Part shown: positions 27,343-36,469 of the stretch, one piece after another | Numbering within the stretch: the stretch's first letter is position 1 | Layout of the letters: each line of letters opens with the position of its first letter | Assembly (NCBI GenBank): GCA_017631885.1 | Contig: JAGBSH010000027.1 | Location: forward strand, 1-64,000 | Length of the DNA stretch: 64,000 nucleotides | Direction: 5' to 3' | DNA from: Fibrobacteraceae bacterium | Lineage (GTDB): Bacteria > Fibrobacterota > Fibrobacteria > Fibrobacterales > Fibrobacteraceae | The notes under the pieces: generated by a model | Databases searched by the model: none | The model's input: the letters and a program-made list of their open reading frames with translations, nothing else | Told to the model about the DNA's origin: nothing | Made by a program: the position numbers and the translations under genes

Positions 27343-29802
27343 ATGACTGTCGCTCAAAAATCTCCTGTAACTTTAATTATCGCAGAAAAGCCAAGCGTAG
27401 CCGCTGACTTAGTCAAAGCCCTTGGCGCCAAAAAATTCAAAAAAGAAAAAACTCATTACGCCAGCGATTCAACCATCGTCTCTTGGGCTCTTGGTCATTT
27501 AGTCCGGCTTGCAGACCCTAAAGAAATAGATGACTGTTACAAAAACTGGAACGATATTGATTTATTGCCTATTTTACCATCTCAATTTAAAATCTGCCCT
27601 ATACAAGAAACAAAATCTCAATTAAATGCCTTAGGAAAATTAATCCGCAAAAAAGAAGTTGGAGTAATTATAAATGCTTGCGATGCTGGCCGTGAAGGCG
27701 AATTGATTTTCCATTACATTATCGAACACGAAAAAGGGAAAACCGGTTTAAAAAATAAAGTGTTAAAACGCTTGTGGATGCAGAGTATGACTACTTCTGC
27801 TATTCAAGAAGCTTTTGAAAACCTCCGTTCAAACGAAGAAATGCTTAATTTGCAAGAAGCAGCCATAAGCCGTTCTGAAGCCGATTGGCTTGTCGGCATC
27901 AATGGTTCAAGAGCTTTGACTGCTTATAAAAATACTGCAGGTAGTTTTAGATTAACTCCTTGTGGGCGCGTTCAAACACCAACTCTTGCAATGATTGTTC
28001 AAAGAGAAAAAGAACGACTTGCATTTGAACCAAAAACCTTTTGGACAATTCAAGGTGTTTTTCAGAACAATAAAGAAAATTATCCTGGCAAATGGTTTTT
28101 AAATAAAGGCAAAGAAACTTCGAAACAAATTTTCAACCAAAAAGAAGCTCTTGCTATTTTAAAAAAATGCGAAGGTAAAGAAGGAAGCGTTTCTGAAACT
28201 ACAAAACCTTCTACTCAAAAATGTGGGCCTTTATATGACCTGACATCTCTCCAACGAGAAGCAAACAACCGCTTTGGCTTTTCAGCAAAAACAACCCTCC
28301 AAATTGCCCAAGCGCTTTACGAAAAACATAAATTAACGACTTATCCAAGAACTGATAGTAAATTTTTGCCCGAAGATTATGTTTCTACTGTAAAAAAGAC
28401 TCTTGGTATGTTAAAAGGTTCTCTAGAGCCTTTTGCGGAACAAGTTCTAAAAAATAATTGGGTTAAAAAGAATCCGAAAATTTTTGACAATAAAAAAATC
28501 TCTGATCACCATGCTATTATCCCAACAGGGAACGCGCCCAAATCATTGACTGAAGCAGAACAAAAAATTTATAACATGATTTGTCAGCGTTTTATTGCTG
28601 TCTTTTTCCCGCCTGCACAATACTTGAACACAGAACGGATTACAACAATAGAAGGTGAAACATTCCTAACCGAAGGGAAAATACTTGTTGACCCAGGTTT
28701 CTTAGCTGTTTATGGGAAAGAAGCTAAACAAGAAGGCGATTTACCCAAACTTGCCAGCAATAAAGCAAAAAATATTGAATTAGAATCTATTGAAGACACT
28801 ACCAAACCGCCTGCTCGTTACACAGAAAGTTCTTTACTTTCCATGATGGAAGGGGCCGGAAAACTGATTGAAGACGATGAACTCCGAGATGCCATTAAAG
28901 ACAGAGGTCTTGGAACTCCAGCAACACGCGCAGCAACTATTGAAAAATTAATCTCTGATAAATACGTTGTCCGCGACGCAAAAGAACTTATCCCTACAGC
29001 AAAAGCCTTTGATTTAATCCAATTGTTAAACGCAATGGATATTGAATCCCTGACTTCTCCAGAACTTACAGGCGAATGGGAACACCAATTAGGTATGGTA
29101 GAACAAGGTGCTCTTTCGCGCGATATTTTCATGAAAGGCATTACTGAGCTAACAAGCCAGATTGTAAAAAACATCAAAGACTACGAAGAAGACAACGATA
29201 AAAAAGAAGCCTCTTTCAGCCCCGTAAATGGAATAAAAGTTTTTGAAACCGTTTCTAAATACACAACAGAAGACGGAATTTCTATTAACAAAATGCTAGG
29301 AGGCCGTTTAATGTCTCCTGCAGAAATCAAAGAATTATTAAAAGAAGGCAAGCTCCCGCCTTTAACGGGTTTCCGTTCTAAAAAGGGCGTTGAATTTGCA
29401 GCAGCTGTAATTATTAATGACAAAAAACGGGCAGAACTTATTTTTGAAACTCCAAATACTGAACATAATGGAATTGTTTTAGGTTATGCACCTCAAGATA
29501 AATCGCCAGTGTACGAAACATTAACTGCTTATGTTTCACAAAGTTCTATTGATGGAGATTCTTCTGCATTCCGTTTAAATAAAATCATTCTTGGCAAAGA
29601 AATTTCTGTTGAAAATTTACAGCGTCTATTGCGTGGTGAAAAAACAGAACTCATTCAAGGTTTTCGTTCAGCAAGAACTAAAAAACTTTTTGACGCTTAT
29701 CTCTTTTTAGATGAAAAAGGTGCTATGAAATTTGAATTTCCACCAAGACCAGCATCCAAAAGATTTTTCAAGAGAACCACAAAAAAAGCAACTAAAGAAT
29801 AA
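27343..29802 (+). CDS. topB: type IA DNA topoisomerase, TopB-like
   Basis: An 819-residue topoisomerase III-type enzyme. The TOPRIM domain shows LIIAEKPSVAADLVKALG and NACDAGREGELIFHYI; the catalytic tyrosine is in TTYPRTDS near residue 333. The gate and decatenation domains follow (YDLTSLQREANNRFGFSA and RGLGTPATRAATIEKLI). The C-terminus lacks zinc-finger cysteines and instead carries two copies of the topoisomerase C-terminal repeat (LPPLTGFRSKKG and IQGFRSARTKKLFDAYL), so DNA contacts there are probably basic-patch based. It removes single-strand links between DNA molecules. Confidence 0.93.
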   Translation: MTVAQKSPVTLIIAEKPSVAADLVKALGAKKFKKEKTHYASDSTIVSWALGHLVRLADPKEIDDCYKNWNDIDLLPILPSQFKICPIQETKSQLNALGKLIRKKEVGVIINACDAGREGELIFHYIIEHEKGKTGLKNKVLKRLWMQSMTTSAIQEAFENLRSNEEMLNLQEAAISRSEADWLVGINGSRALTAYKNTAGSFRLTPCGRVQTPTLAMIVQREKERLAFEPKTFWTIQGVFQNNKENYPGKWFLNKGKETSKQIFNQKEALAILKKCEGKEGSVSETTKPSTQKCGPLYDLTSLQREANNRFGFSAKTTLQIAQALYEKHKLTTYPRTDSKFLPEDYVSTVKKTLGMLKGSLEPFAEQVLKNNWVKKNPKIFDNKKISDHHAIIPTGNAPKSLTEAEQKIYNMICQRFIAVFFPPAQYLNTERITTIEGETFLTEGKILVDPGFLAVYGKEAKQEGDLPKLASNKAKNIELESIEDTTKPPARYTESSLLSMMEGAGKLIEDDELRDAIKDRGLGTPATRAATIEKLISDKYVVRDAKELIPTAKAFDLIQLLNAMDIESLTSPELTGEWEHQLGMVEQGALSRDIFMKGITELTSQIVKNIKDYEEDNDKKEASFSPVNGIKVFETVSKYTTEDGISINKMLGGRLMSPAEIKELLKEGKLPPLTGFRSKKGVEFAAAVIINDKKRAELIFETPNTEHNGIVLGYAPQDKSPVYETLTAYVSQSSIDGDSSAFRLNKIILGKEISVENLQRLLRGEKTELIQGFRSARTKKLFDAYLFLDEKGAMKFEFPPRPASKRFFKRTTKKATKE

Positions 29803-29817
29803 AAGTATCTTTTAAAA

Positions 29818-31011
29818 GTGACAAATTTTATCCTTTGTATGCCGTTTAATCAAAGAAAGAATCACACTCTTTTGATTCTTTTCATATTGATTATATTATT
29901 TAATGCCTCAGGTTCTTTTGCCCAAAAGCTTTCTATGGCAGAAGCGAAACATGCTGGTGATTCTATTATCCCAGAAGCTATTTTACCTTTTTGGCAATCA
30001 CTAACCTTAAAAGAAAAAGCGGCTCAAACCCTTATGGTTTATATGCCATCAGCTTCTTACATAAAAAAACACCAATTTGGTGGCGTTCTTATAATGAAGC
30101 CCCATTTAAAAGACACGCTCCATTTAAAAGAAGAATTAAGTTTAGCCAATGAATCTTTAAAAATACCTTTATTAACTGCTATTGACCAAGAAGGCGGTAA
30201 AGTCAATCGTTTACAAGCTATTTCTCCTGAATGGAAAAATCTTCCTTCAGCAAAAGAAATGCGCACAATGACAGACGATTCTGTTTATAATCTTGCAAAA
30301 CAAATTGGAAATGCATTACACCACTATGGAATAAATCTAAATTTAGCTCCTGTTCTTGACCCTCCAAAAGATTCAAAAGACAAGCCTTCTTTTATAGAAG
30401 TAAGCAATCGTTCTTTTGGAGAATTTGAGACTGCCGTTCCTAAAATCCGATCTTTCGTAAAAGGAATGAAAGAATCCAAAGTATTAAGTACATCAAAACA
30501 TTTTCCAGGCTATGATAGTTGGACAAATAGCGACCATCAAATAGCTTTTAGTACGAGTTCAAAAGAAATCATTTTAAGAAATGTTGAACTTTTCAAAGAA
30601 TTCGCTGACGAAATTCCAGTGATTATGCTTTCAAGTGTTCGTTTTGTAAGGTTATCCAATACTCCTGCCGTTTTTAACCCGAAAATTACAGCAATGGCTA
30701 GAGAAATTTCTCCTTATACGGTATTACTAACAGATGATTTGTGGGGAGTTTCTTTACGAGCTTGGATTAGCGGAACAGACAAAGTAAAAGGAAAAAACTA
30801 CCCTTCTAAAGATTTTAAAAAATTAATCCGAACCGTTTTATGGGCAGGAAACGATATGTTTATGATTACCTACCCAGCAAAAGCTGTTGAAATGATTGCT
30901 TATTTAGAATGGCTAGGCAAAAAATACCCAGAATATCGTTTACGCATTGAACAAGCCGCTGCAAGAGTCATTAGGCTAAAATACCTTTCTGGAATTTGGA
31001 AAGAAAACTAA
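29818..31011 (+). CDS. glycoside hydrolase family 3 protein
   Basis: A 397-residue GH3 enzyme resembling beta-N-acetylhexosaminidases (NagZ group). After a hydrophobic signal (LLILFILIILFNASGSFA) come FGGVLIMKP, LLTAIDQEGGKVNRL, STSKHFPGYDSWTNSDHQ with the His/Asp pair, and the nucleophile region VLLTDDLWGVS. It is predicted to be exported and to act on peptidoglycan or other hexosaminides in the periplasm; the precise sugar is inferred. The start is uncertain: GTG at 29818 or ATG at 29839, neither with a strong ribosome-binding site. It follows topB by 15 bases. Confidence 0.85.
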   Translation: MTNFILCMPFNQRKNHTLLILFILIILFNASGSFAQKLSMAEAKHAGDSIIPEAILPFWQSLTLKEKAAQTLMVYMPSASYIKKHQFGGVLIMKPHLKDTLHLKEELSLANESLKIPLLTAIDQEGGKVNRLQAISPEWKNLPSAKEMRTMTDDSVYNLAKQIGNALHHYGINLNLAPVLDPPKDSKDKPSFIEVSNRSFGEFETAVPKIRSFVKGMKESKVLSTSKHFPGYDSWTNSDHQIAFSTSSKEIILRNVELFKEFADEIPVIMLSSVRFVRLSNTPAVFNPKITAMAREISPYTVLLTDDLWGVSLRAWISGTDKVKGKNYPSKDFKKLIRTVLWAGNDMFMITYPAKAVEMIAYLEWLGKKYPEYRLRIEQAAARVIRLKYLSGIWKEN

Positions 31012-31199
31012 CCCTCTAAAAAACCGCTTTTACTGCATTTATTTCGCGAAATTTTGCATAGAAAAGCTTTTGAAATTGTTACTGACCGCGCCTACAGGTT
31101 CAAACGCATGATTTCCATAAAATTCCCTTGACAAAACAGTGTTTTTTTTCTCTATTTGTGGCCTAGAATAACAAGTTTAACCTTTAACGGAGAATCACA

Positions 31200-31295
31200 A
31201 TGCCTTGCGGAAAGAAAAGAAAGCGCAGGAAGATTGCGACCCACAAGCGTAAAAAACGCCGTCGTCGTGACCGTCACAAGAAGAAAATTCGCTAA
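31200..31295 (+). CDS. 31-residue basic ribosomal-type protein, bS22/COX24-like
   Basis: A tiny open frame of 31 codons with a GGAG site nine bases upstream. The product starts MPCGKKRKRRKIATHKRKKR and ends RHKKKIR, almost entirely Lys/Arg. It matches the short AURKAIP1/COX24-domain proteins of Bacteroidota and relatives, and the related small ribosomal subunit protein bS22 of mycobacteria. A strong terminator follows at 31326-31360 and a TTGACA box lies at 31128-31133 upstream, so it appears to be its own small transcript. It is easily missed because of its length. Confidence 0.85.
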   Translation: MPCGKKRKRRKIATHKRKKRRRRDRHKKKIR

Positions 31296-31325
31296 TTTCC
31301 GTTAGCATCTTTTGTGAACCTGAAT

Positions 31326-31360
31326 AAAAGGACATACTTTCAAGTATGTCCTTTTATTTT
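31326..31360 (+). terminator. intrinsic terminator after the 31-residue protein gene
   Basis: A 13-14-bp stem (31326-31339 with 31342-31355) and T-rich tail. It lies 30 bases after the small gene and just before the end of the convergent symporter gene, so it can serve both. Confidence 0.88.
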
Positions 31361-32773
31361 TTATTCTTTCCAATAATCTAAGTTACTATCATCAAGTCCA
31401 ATATCTTTGGCAATAAATTTTGGATATTCTTTTGTTTTGCGCTTACTTTCGTAATCTTTAAGAACTTTAAAAACAATTCCTCCTAAAATAAAGCAAGCAA
31501 AAAGATTTATCAAAGCCATACCACCCATAGTAATATCGGCTAAAGCCCAACACATTTCCATCGGCGCTATTGCTCCTAAAAAAACAACTAACGCACAAGC
31601 TATATGGATAATACTCATTGATGTTTTACCTGGCATTTTCTTTTTATTCAAAAAAGCAATACCATTACGCACATAGTAAAGATTCCCTAACAATGTTGTA
31701 AAAGCAAAAAGAGCCATTGCTACCGTAATAAATACAGGACCGATAGTCCCAAATGTCGTAGCTACAGCATCTTGAACGTAACGTGCACCGGCATTGTCAG
31801 CATTTCCATCTACTCCAGAAACAAGACACATCAGTGCCGTTGCCGAACAAATAAGCAAGGTATCAATATACACGGAAAGCATTTGTACAAGACCTTGTTG
31901 AACTGGATGTTGTACTTGAGCAGAAGCAGCGGCATTTGGCGCTGAACCCACACCAGCTTCGTTAGAATAAAGACCTCGTTTGATTCCATAAACCATACAA
32001 GAGCCTGCAATACCGCCGCCAATTGAAGCAAAATCAAAAGCATCTTCAAAAATCAATACAATCACCGATGGAATGGTTTCAATATGAGTGACAAGCACAA
32101 TTAAAGCAATAAGTACATAAAAAAATCCCATAACAGGCACAAGAATACTTGTAATTTTTACGATTCGTTTTCCTCCTCCAAACAAGCACCACCCCACTAA
32201 AAGAGCCAAAAGCAAGCCTATTATCCAAGGTGTTGTCGAGGGATTATAAAAACTATAGGTTTCAAATGTAGATTGCAAGTTATAAGAACAAAGTAAATTA
32301 AAACCAAATGCATAAGTCAAAATCAAAAACACAACAAAAACAAGTGCCAACTTATGACTACGCAATGCTTTTTCGATATAATAAGCCGGCCCACCATAAC
32401 AAGAATTCGTTTTTTCATCTCTACATTTATAAACCTGAGCAAGAGTACTTTCTATAAAAGCAGAAGCGCCTCCTATTACAGCCAAAAGCCACATCCAGAA
32501 AGCAGCACCCGGGCCTCCTAAACAAATTGCTGTAGAGACCCCAACAATGTTTCCTGTTCCAACTCGAGAAGCCGTAGAGACTAATAAAGCTTCACAAGAA
32601 GAAACGCCTTTCTTTTCTTGCGGTTTTTCTTTTAATGCCCTAAACGAATCAAAGAGCAAACGAATTTGGACAAATCGTGTTCGTACACTAAAGTAAAGTC
32701 CTGCAAAAGAAAGAACCACTAATAAAATTGGGTAATATAAAAAGCTATCAACTGCATTGAGAAAATCCAACAC
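31361..32773 (-). CDS. sodium:alanine symporter, AGCS family
   Basis: About 470 residues with 10-11 membrane helices; imports alanine or glycine with Na+. Family sequences: STASRVGTGNIVGVSTAICLG, GAAFWMWLLAVIGGASAFIE, GGPAYYIEKAL, YSNEAGVGSAPNAAASAQ and TTLLGNLYYVRN. The frame opens at a TTG at 32803, but the GTG at 32773 has AGGTGG five bases upstream and starts the protein at LDFLNAVDSFLYYP, as in relatives; I chose it. It is a single gene, convergent with the small basic protein. Confidence 0.9.
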   Translation of the reverse strand: MLDFLNAVDSFLYYPILLVVLSFAGLYFSVRTRFVQIRLLFDSFRALKEKPQEKKGVSSCEALLVSTASRVGTGNIVGVSTAICLGGPGAAFWMWLLAVIGGASAFIESTLAQVYKCRDEKTNSCYGGPAYYIEKALRSHKLALVFVVFLILTYAFGFNLLCSYNLQSTFETYSFYNPSTTPWIIGLLLALLVGWCLFGGGKRIVKITSILVPVMGFFYVLIALIVLVTHIETIPSVIVLIFEDAFDFASIGGGIAGSCMVYGIKRGLYSNEAGVGSAPNAAASAQVQHPVQQGLVQMLSVYIDTLLICSATALMCLVSGVDGNADNAGARYVQDAVATTFGTIGPVFITVAMALFAFTTLLGNLYYVRNGIAFLNKKKMPGKTSMSIIHIACALVVFLGAIAPMEMCWALADITMGGMALINLFACFILGGIVFKVLKDYESKRKTKEYPKFIAKDIGLDDSNLDYWKE

Positions 32774-33015
32774 TTTTTGCCACCTATAGAATTTATGTTT
32801 CAAAACAAGGTAGCAAAATAAAAAGTTCTTTCATCTTCTCTTTTACAAAAGCAATGCTAAAACAGAATATCTTTTAGCAAAATTTTAACGGACACAAAAA
32901 CAATTTCCTTATTTTCACTATCAAGAAGTCTTGATTTTTAAAACTTTTCTGGAAAAAACAAAAGAGTTTTTCTATTTTTAGCCGTGAAACAAAAGCCTTC
33001 AAGAAAGGAATTTTT

Positions 33016-34125
33016 ATGGCTAAAACCATTTTGCCACTTACTGTTTTACTTGCAACTGCTTGTCTTTTTGCTGCAGATGTTGAAATCAATGGAAATGTCA
33101 AAGCCGATTATGCTTCTTACTTTGATAAAGATTTCAGTCCAACAAATGCAGCCAACCAAGATATTAATCTTGATTTTACAGCTTACATGGACGAAAATTT
33201 TTCTGTGAAAGTTAACACTCGCACAAGAAGTTCTTACTTAAATGACAAGGGCGAACGAGAAAATTCTGAAGTTCGTCATGGCCTTGCAAGAGCAACTGCA
33301 ATAAACGATTCCGAAGGGCGTTACACAGCTTTCTATTTTGATGGGATTCAATTCCGTTGGGAATTTACACCAGGTGCTTCTCTCCTTTTTGGTGACTTGA
33401 CTTACAATGCAGGCGCATTTAACTATTACTATTGGAGAGACACCGAACGCTATGCCGCTATTAAACGAGACGAAACTGTCCGCGGTCTTGGTATGGAACT
33501 TGGCGATGGAAGAATCTACATTGGTGCTTCTGAAAACAACGTTTCTTCTCTTATCGTATATGGTTCTTATCCTTTTGAAATTCTTTCTAAAACAGACCAA
33601 CATTTTGTAATTACACCTAGTGCAGATTGGGCTTTTGGAGATGATATTGATCGTTCTTATACTTATTTCTTTGGAACAGAAATCAGTTATTCCAGAAGTC
33701 TAGATCTTATGAATTACGCTATTTTAGTTTCATGGGGAACTCACCCCTACCAAGGAACTGGCGTACACACATTCCTTGTTGAACCATCATTCTCTTATGA
33801 TTTTTTCAACATCGGCTTAACCTTTTTCCACGCTATTTTAGCTGATGATAATGAACCCGTTGAAAAACAAATTTTCACCGATGAGCAAACTCTTTTTGCC
33901 TTTGAACCTTCTTTTAGTCTTCACAAAAAATTTGCTATTGGACTTGCTTATGAATTCCACAACCCAAGTAATGAAATTGATGACGACGAAGTTCATTTTG
34001 TCGGACCGAACTTCTATTTCTACCCAACTGCTAACGCAGAACTTGTTTTCTGGGGTGGCTATAACAAACGTCATATTGGCGCAAATACGCTTTCATTTGG
34101 TATAAGCGGACAAGTTGATTTCTAA
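33016..34125 (+). CDS. outer-membrane beta-barrel protein
   Basis: A 369-residue exported protein with a clear signal peptide (AKTILPLTVLLATACLFAADV, cleavage probably after FAA). The mature part alternates hydrophobic and polar residues, is rich in Tyr, Phe and Gly, and ends in a C-terminal Phe (GISGQVDF), as outer-membrane barrels do. No catalytic motif. It could be a porin or a structural barrel; I do not recognise a named family. The ATG follows AAGGAA. It stands alone, followed by a perfect terminator at 34145-34176. Confidence 0.75.
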   Translation: MAKTILPLTVLLATACLFAADVEINGNVKADYASYFDKDFSPTNAANQDINLDFTAYMDENFSVKVNTRTRSSYLNDKGERENSEVRHGLARATAINDSEGRYTAFYFDGIQFRWEFTPGASLLFGDLTYNAGAFNYYYWRDTERYAAIKRDETVRGLGMELGDGRIYIGASENNVSSLIVYGSYPFEILSKTDQHFVITPSADWAFGDDIDRSYTYFFGTEISYSRSLDLMNYAILVSWGTHPYQGTGVHTFLVEPSFSYDFFNIGLTFFHAILADDNEPVEKQIFTDEQTLFAFEPSFSLHKKFAIGLAYEFHNPSNEIDDDEVHFVGPNFYFYPTANAELVFWGGYNKRHIGANTLSFGISGQVDF

Positions 34126-34144
34126 TTAAAGATATGATTTATTG

Positions 34145-34177
34145 AGGTTTTCGCTATTAATAGCGAAAACCTTTTTT
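34145..34177 (+). terminator. intrinsic terminator after the barrel gene
   Basis: A 12-bp perfect stem (34145-34156 with 34161-34172), TTAA loop and T-run, 19 bases past the stop. Confidence 0.9.
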
Positions 34178-34219
34178 ATATAAATCTCCCGCCGGCATAG
34201 CCGGCGGGAGATTTATATA
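34177..34219. repeat. 19-bp perfect inverted repeat
   Basis: Arms 34177-34195 and 34201-34219 are perfectly complementary around a 5-base loop, with a cccgccgg core. It sits directly behind another terminator and 13 bases before the metF stop. It could be the metF terminator on the minus strand, but no long T-run follows its minus-strand end, so a repeat of the palindromic-element type is also possible. Confidence 0.8.
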
Positions 34220-34232
34220 GTTCTTTTATTAT

Positions 34233-35117
34233 TTAAAGAGATTTACCAAGCATTGCAGAAACATTTCTAAAAATGCCTTCTGCCACATCTGGTTTATTCA
34301 TAGAATAAACATGAATATTATTAATACCATTAGCATACAAATCTATAATCTGATCAGAAGCATAAATAATACCAGCTTGTTTCATCGCTTCAGAATCACT
34401 CCCGAATTTATCCACTAAAGATTTAAAACGCTGGGGCATAAAGGAGCCTGAAAGTTTTATCGCTCGTTCTACCTGATTCGCATTTGTTATAGGCATAATT
34501 CCAGGAATAACCGGACAAGAAACACCTGCTTCTCGCAATTTATAAAGGAAATTAAAAAACAAATTATTATCAAAAACCATTTGAGTTGTTAAAAAATCCA
34601 CACCAGCATCTACTTTTTCTTTCAAAAATTGAATATCTTCTCGCTGATTAGAACTCTCTGGGTGAACTTCTGGATAGCAAGCTGCTCCTATACAAAAATC
34701 AGCATCACTTTCTTTAAGTTCTCGAACCAATTCTACCGCATGGCGATAATCCCAATGATTTTTATCACCAGCTAAAAGTTCTGGCGTTAAATCACCTCGT
34801 AAAGCCATTACATTTTGAATGCCTGCTTGTTTCATATCTTCTATTCTTGCCTTTACTGTTTCACGACTAGAAGAAACACAAGTTAAATGAGCAAGCATTG
34901 GCACATTAAATTTTTCTTTTAAATTTTTAGCTATTTGCAAAGTATACTGACTTACTCCGCCACCAGCTCCATAAGTCACGCTCATAAAAGATGGCTTAAG
35001 AGCAGCAATCGCTTCAGTTGCATTACAAACGCTTTCATAAGAAGTTTCCTTTTTAGGCGGAAAAACTTCAAATGATAAAGAAATTTTATCCTGTTTTAAA
35101 ATATCAATAATTTTCAT
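34233..35117 (-). CDS. metF: methylenetetrahydrofolate reductase
   Basis: About 294 residues. A flavin-dependent TIM-barrel reductase that makes 5-methyltetrahydrofolate for methionine synthesis. Typical sequences: ISLSFEVFPPKKE, SVTYGAGGG, PMLAHLTC, NVMALRGD, GAACYPEVHPES and DFLTTQMVFDN. The frame opens at 35132, but the next ATG (35117) gives the usual start MKIIDILKQ. It is a single gene on the minus strand; the upstream gap with the lipoprotein terminator is 90 bases. Confidence 0.93.
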   Translation of the reverse strand: MKIIDILKQDKISLSFEVFPPKKETSYESVCNATEAIAALKPSFMSVTYGAGGGVSQYTLQIAKNLKEKFNVPMLAHLTCVSSSRETVKARIEDMKQAGIQNVMALRGDLTPELLAGDKNHWDYRHAVELVRELKESDADFCIGAACYPEVHPESSNQREDIQFLKEKVDAGVDFLTTQMVFDNNLFFNFLYKLREAGVSCPVIPGIMPITNANQVERAIKLSGSFMPQRFKSLVDKFGSDSEAMKQAGIIYASDQIIDLYANGINNIHVYSMNKPDVAEGIFRNVSAMLGKSL

Positions 35118-35209
35118 AATCAACCGACACAACAGTCTTTATGCAAATATTTTCATAAACGCAAATATAGTTATACTTGGAAAGAAAAAAAAGTCTTTTT
35201 ATAAAAAAA

Positions 35210-35236
35210 ACAGTGCAGTTCTACGAACTGCACTGT
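35210..35236 (-). terminator. intrinsic terminator after the lipoprotein gene
   Basis: A 12-bp perfect stem (35210-35221 with 35225-35236) that, read on the minus strand, is followed by eight Ts. It lies 27 bases past the stop of the lipoprotein gene at 35264. Confidence 0.9.
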
Positions 35237-35263
35237 CTACCCGATCCAAACAAACTTCAAAAA

Positions 35264-36313
35264 TTATTGACCGAGATACTTACGGCCTACACCATATTCA
35301 TCTTTATATTCTACGTAATCAGGAACAAAGCCTGCTTCATAAGAGAATACAACGTTGATACCGCACTGGAATTCATTAAGCAATTTACCTTTGCCTTTGA
35401 AATTCTGGCGTTTCTTTTCAACGCGTTCATCACCTTTTTTACCAACAACCACTTCAGCATCGCACCAGCCACCGCTAGAAGACTTTACACTAGCTTCGCG
35501 ACCATCAGTAGAAACTACTTTTAACTTAGCAATATCAAATTCTGTATTGTTACCAGTAGAAGCCCAAATTTGCAATTCACCCTTTAAGCCTGTTCCTGTA
35601 AGAGCAATTGTTGGGAAAGCCATTACATAACCATACTTATCAATGCGATGAGATGCACGTTCACCAATGTTTTCACCAAAAATCAAGAAGTAACCACGAG
35701 TACCAAGACGACTCTTGTTCAAAGCGGCTTTAACTTCTGCATGATTTGGAGCTACTTCTGCAAGTTGGAGCAAACGATATTCAGAAACCACTGGATCTTC
35801 TTCGTCTTTTGCCATTTGCAAGTTTTGAGCAACATAACCATTTTCGGCTTCAGTACGGATAGCCTTGATTTCTGCTTCAGAGCCTGCTACTTTAGAAGCC
35901 ACTTGTGCAGAATCAATAAATGCAAATGCGTTCAAAATGGTATTGTAATCAGTGCCTTCTTGAGAAACCTGAACCTTACCAACATTTGCCAAAACGCGAG
36001 CATATTCTTTTACAACTTCCATATTCTTCACAGAAGCAATGTTCTGGGAAGCTTTATCAAAGTAACCTGGAAGTAAAGTGCTATAAGGGTCTTTCTTAGC
36101 TTCTATTTCAGCGGCACGCACAAGAGCCAATGTGAAGTTATCGTAAAACTCATCGGAAACATTGCCTTTTTTCTTTGCTTCCAAATAAGAGTTAATAGCA
36201 TTACGGAAACGACCTTCGGACAAATGTTCGTCACCGCGCTTTTCGTTTGTACCTTTACAGGCTGTAAATGCCAATGTCATGGCCATAGCAGATACTAGGA
36301 AAAATCGATTCAT
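35264..36313 (-). CDS. lipoprotein with tetratricopeptide-like helical region
   Basis: About 349 residues, function unknown. The N-terminus NRFFLVSAMAMTLAFTAC is a lipoprotein signal. Residues about 25-200 are helical with TPR-like character (GDEHLSEGRFRNAINSYLEAKKKG). The C-terminal part is beta-rich (GYFLIFGENIGERASHRIDKYG and on). The frame opens at 36355 but the ATG at 36313 has AAGGAA upstream and puts the signal peptide at the N-terminus. It is a single gene with its own terminator. A structural or assembly role at the envelope is possible but only inferred. Confidence 0.75.
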   Translation of the reverse strand: MNRFFLVSAMAMTLAFTACKGTNEKRGDEHLSEGRFRNAINSYLEAKKKGNVSDEFYDNFTLALVRAAEIEAKKDPYSTLLPGYFDKASQNIASVKNMEVVKEYARVLANVGKVQVSQEGTDYNTILNAFAFIDSAQVASKVAGSEAEIKAIRTEAENGYVAQNLQMAKDEEDPVVSEYRLLQLAEVAPNHAEVKAALNKSRLGTRGYFLIFGENIGERASHRIDKYGYVMAFPTIALTGTGLKGELQIWASTGNNTEFDIAKLKVVSTDGREASVKSSSGGWCDAEVVVGKKGDERVEKKRQNFKGKGKLLNEFQCGINVVFSYEAGFVPDYVEYKDEYGVGRKYLGQ

Positions 36314-36469
36314 GGATTGATTCCTTTTATTGATTGTGATACCTTTTATCGCCAAAAGCAGTAAAAAAAACTGTTTTTAGCAGACTGACCCTTTGAAATT
36401 TTAATTTAATTAAATATTTTAACATTGCCTTGTAGAAAAGAGTAAATTTTTATTTGGAGAGTAAACTCT

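Noticed and set aside
31128-31169. Precise promoter for the 31-residue gene
   Set aside because: TTGACA at 31128 is clear, but TAGAAT at 31164 is 30 bases away, too far to pair with it. TCTATT at 31151 is only a weak -10, so no promoter is called.
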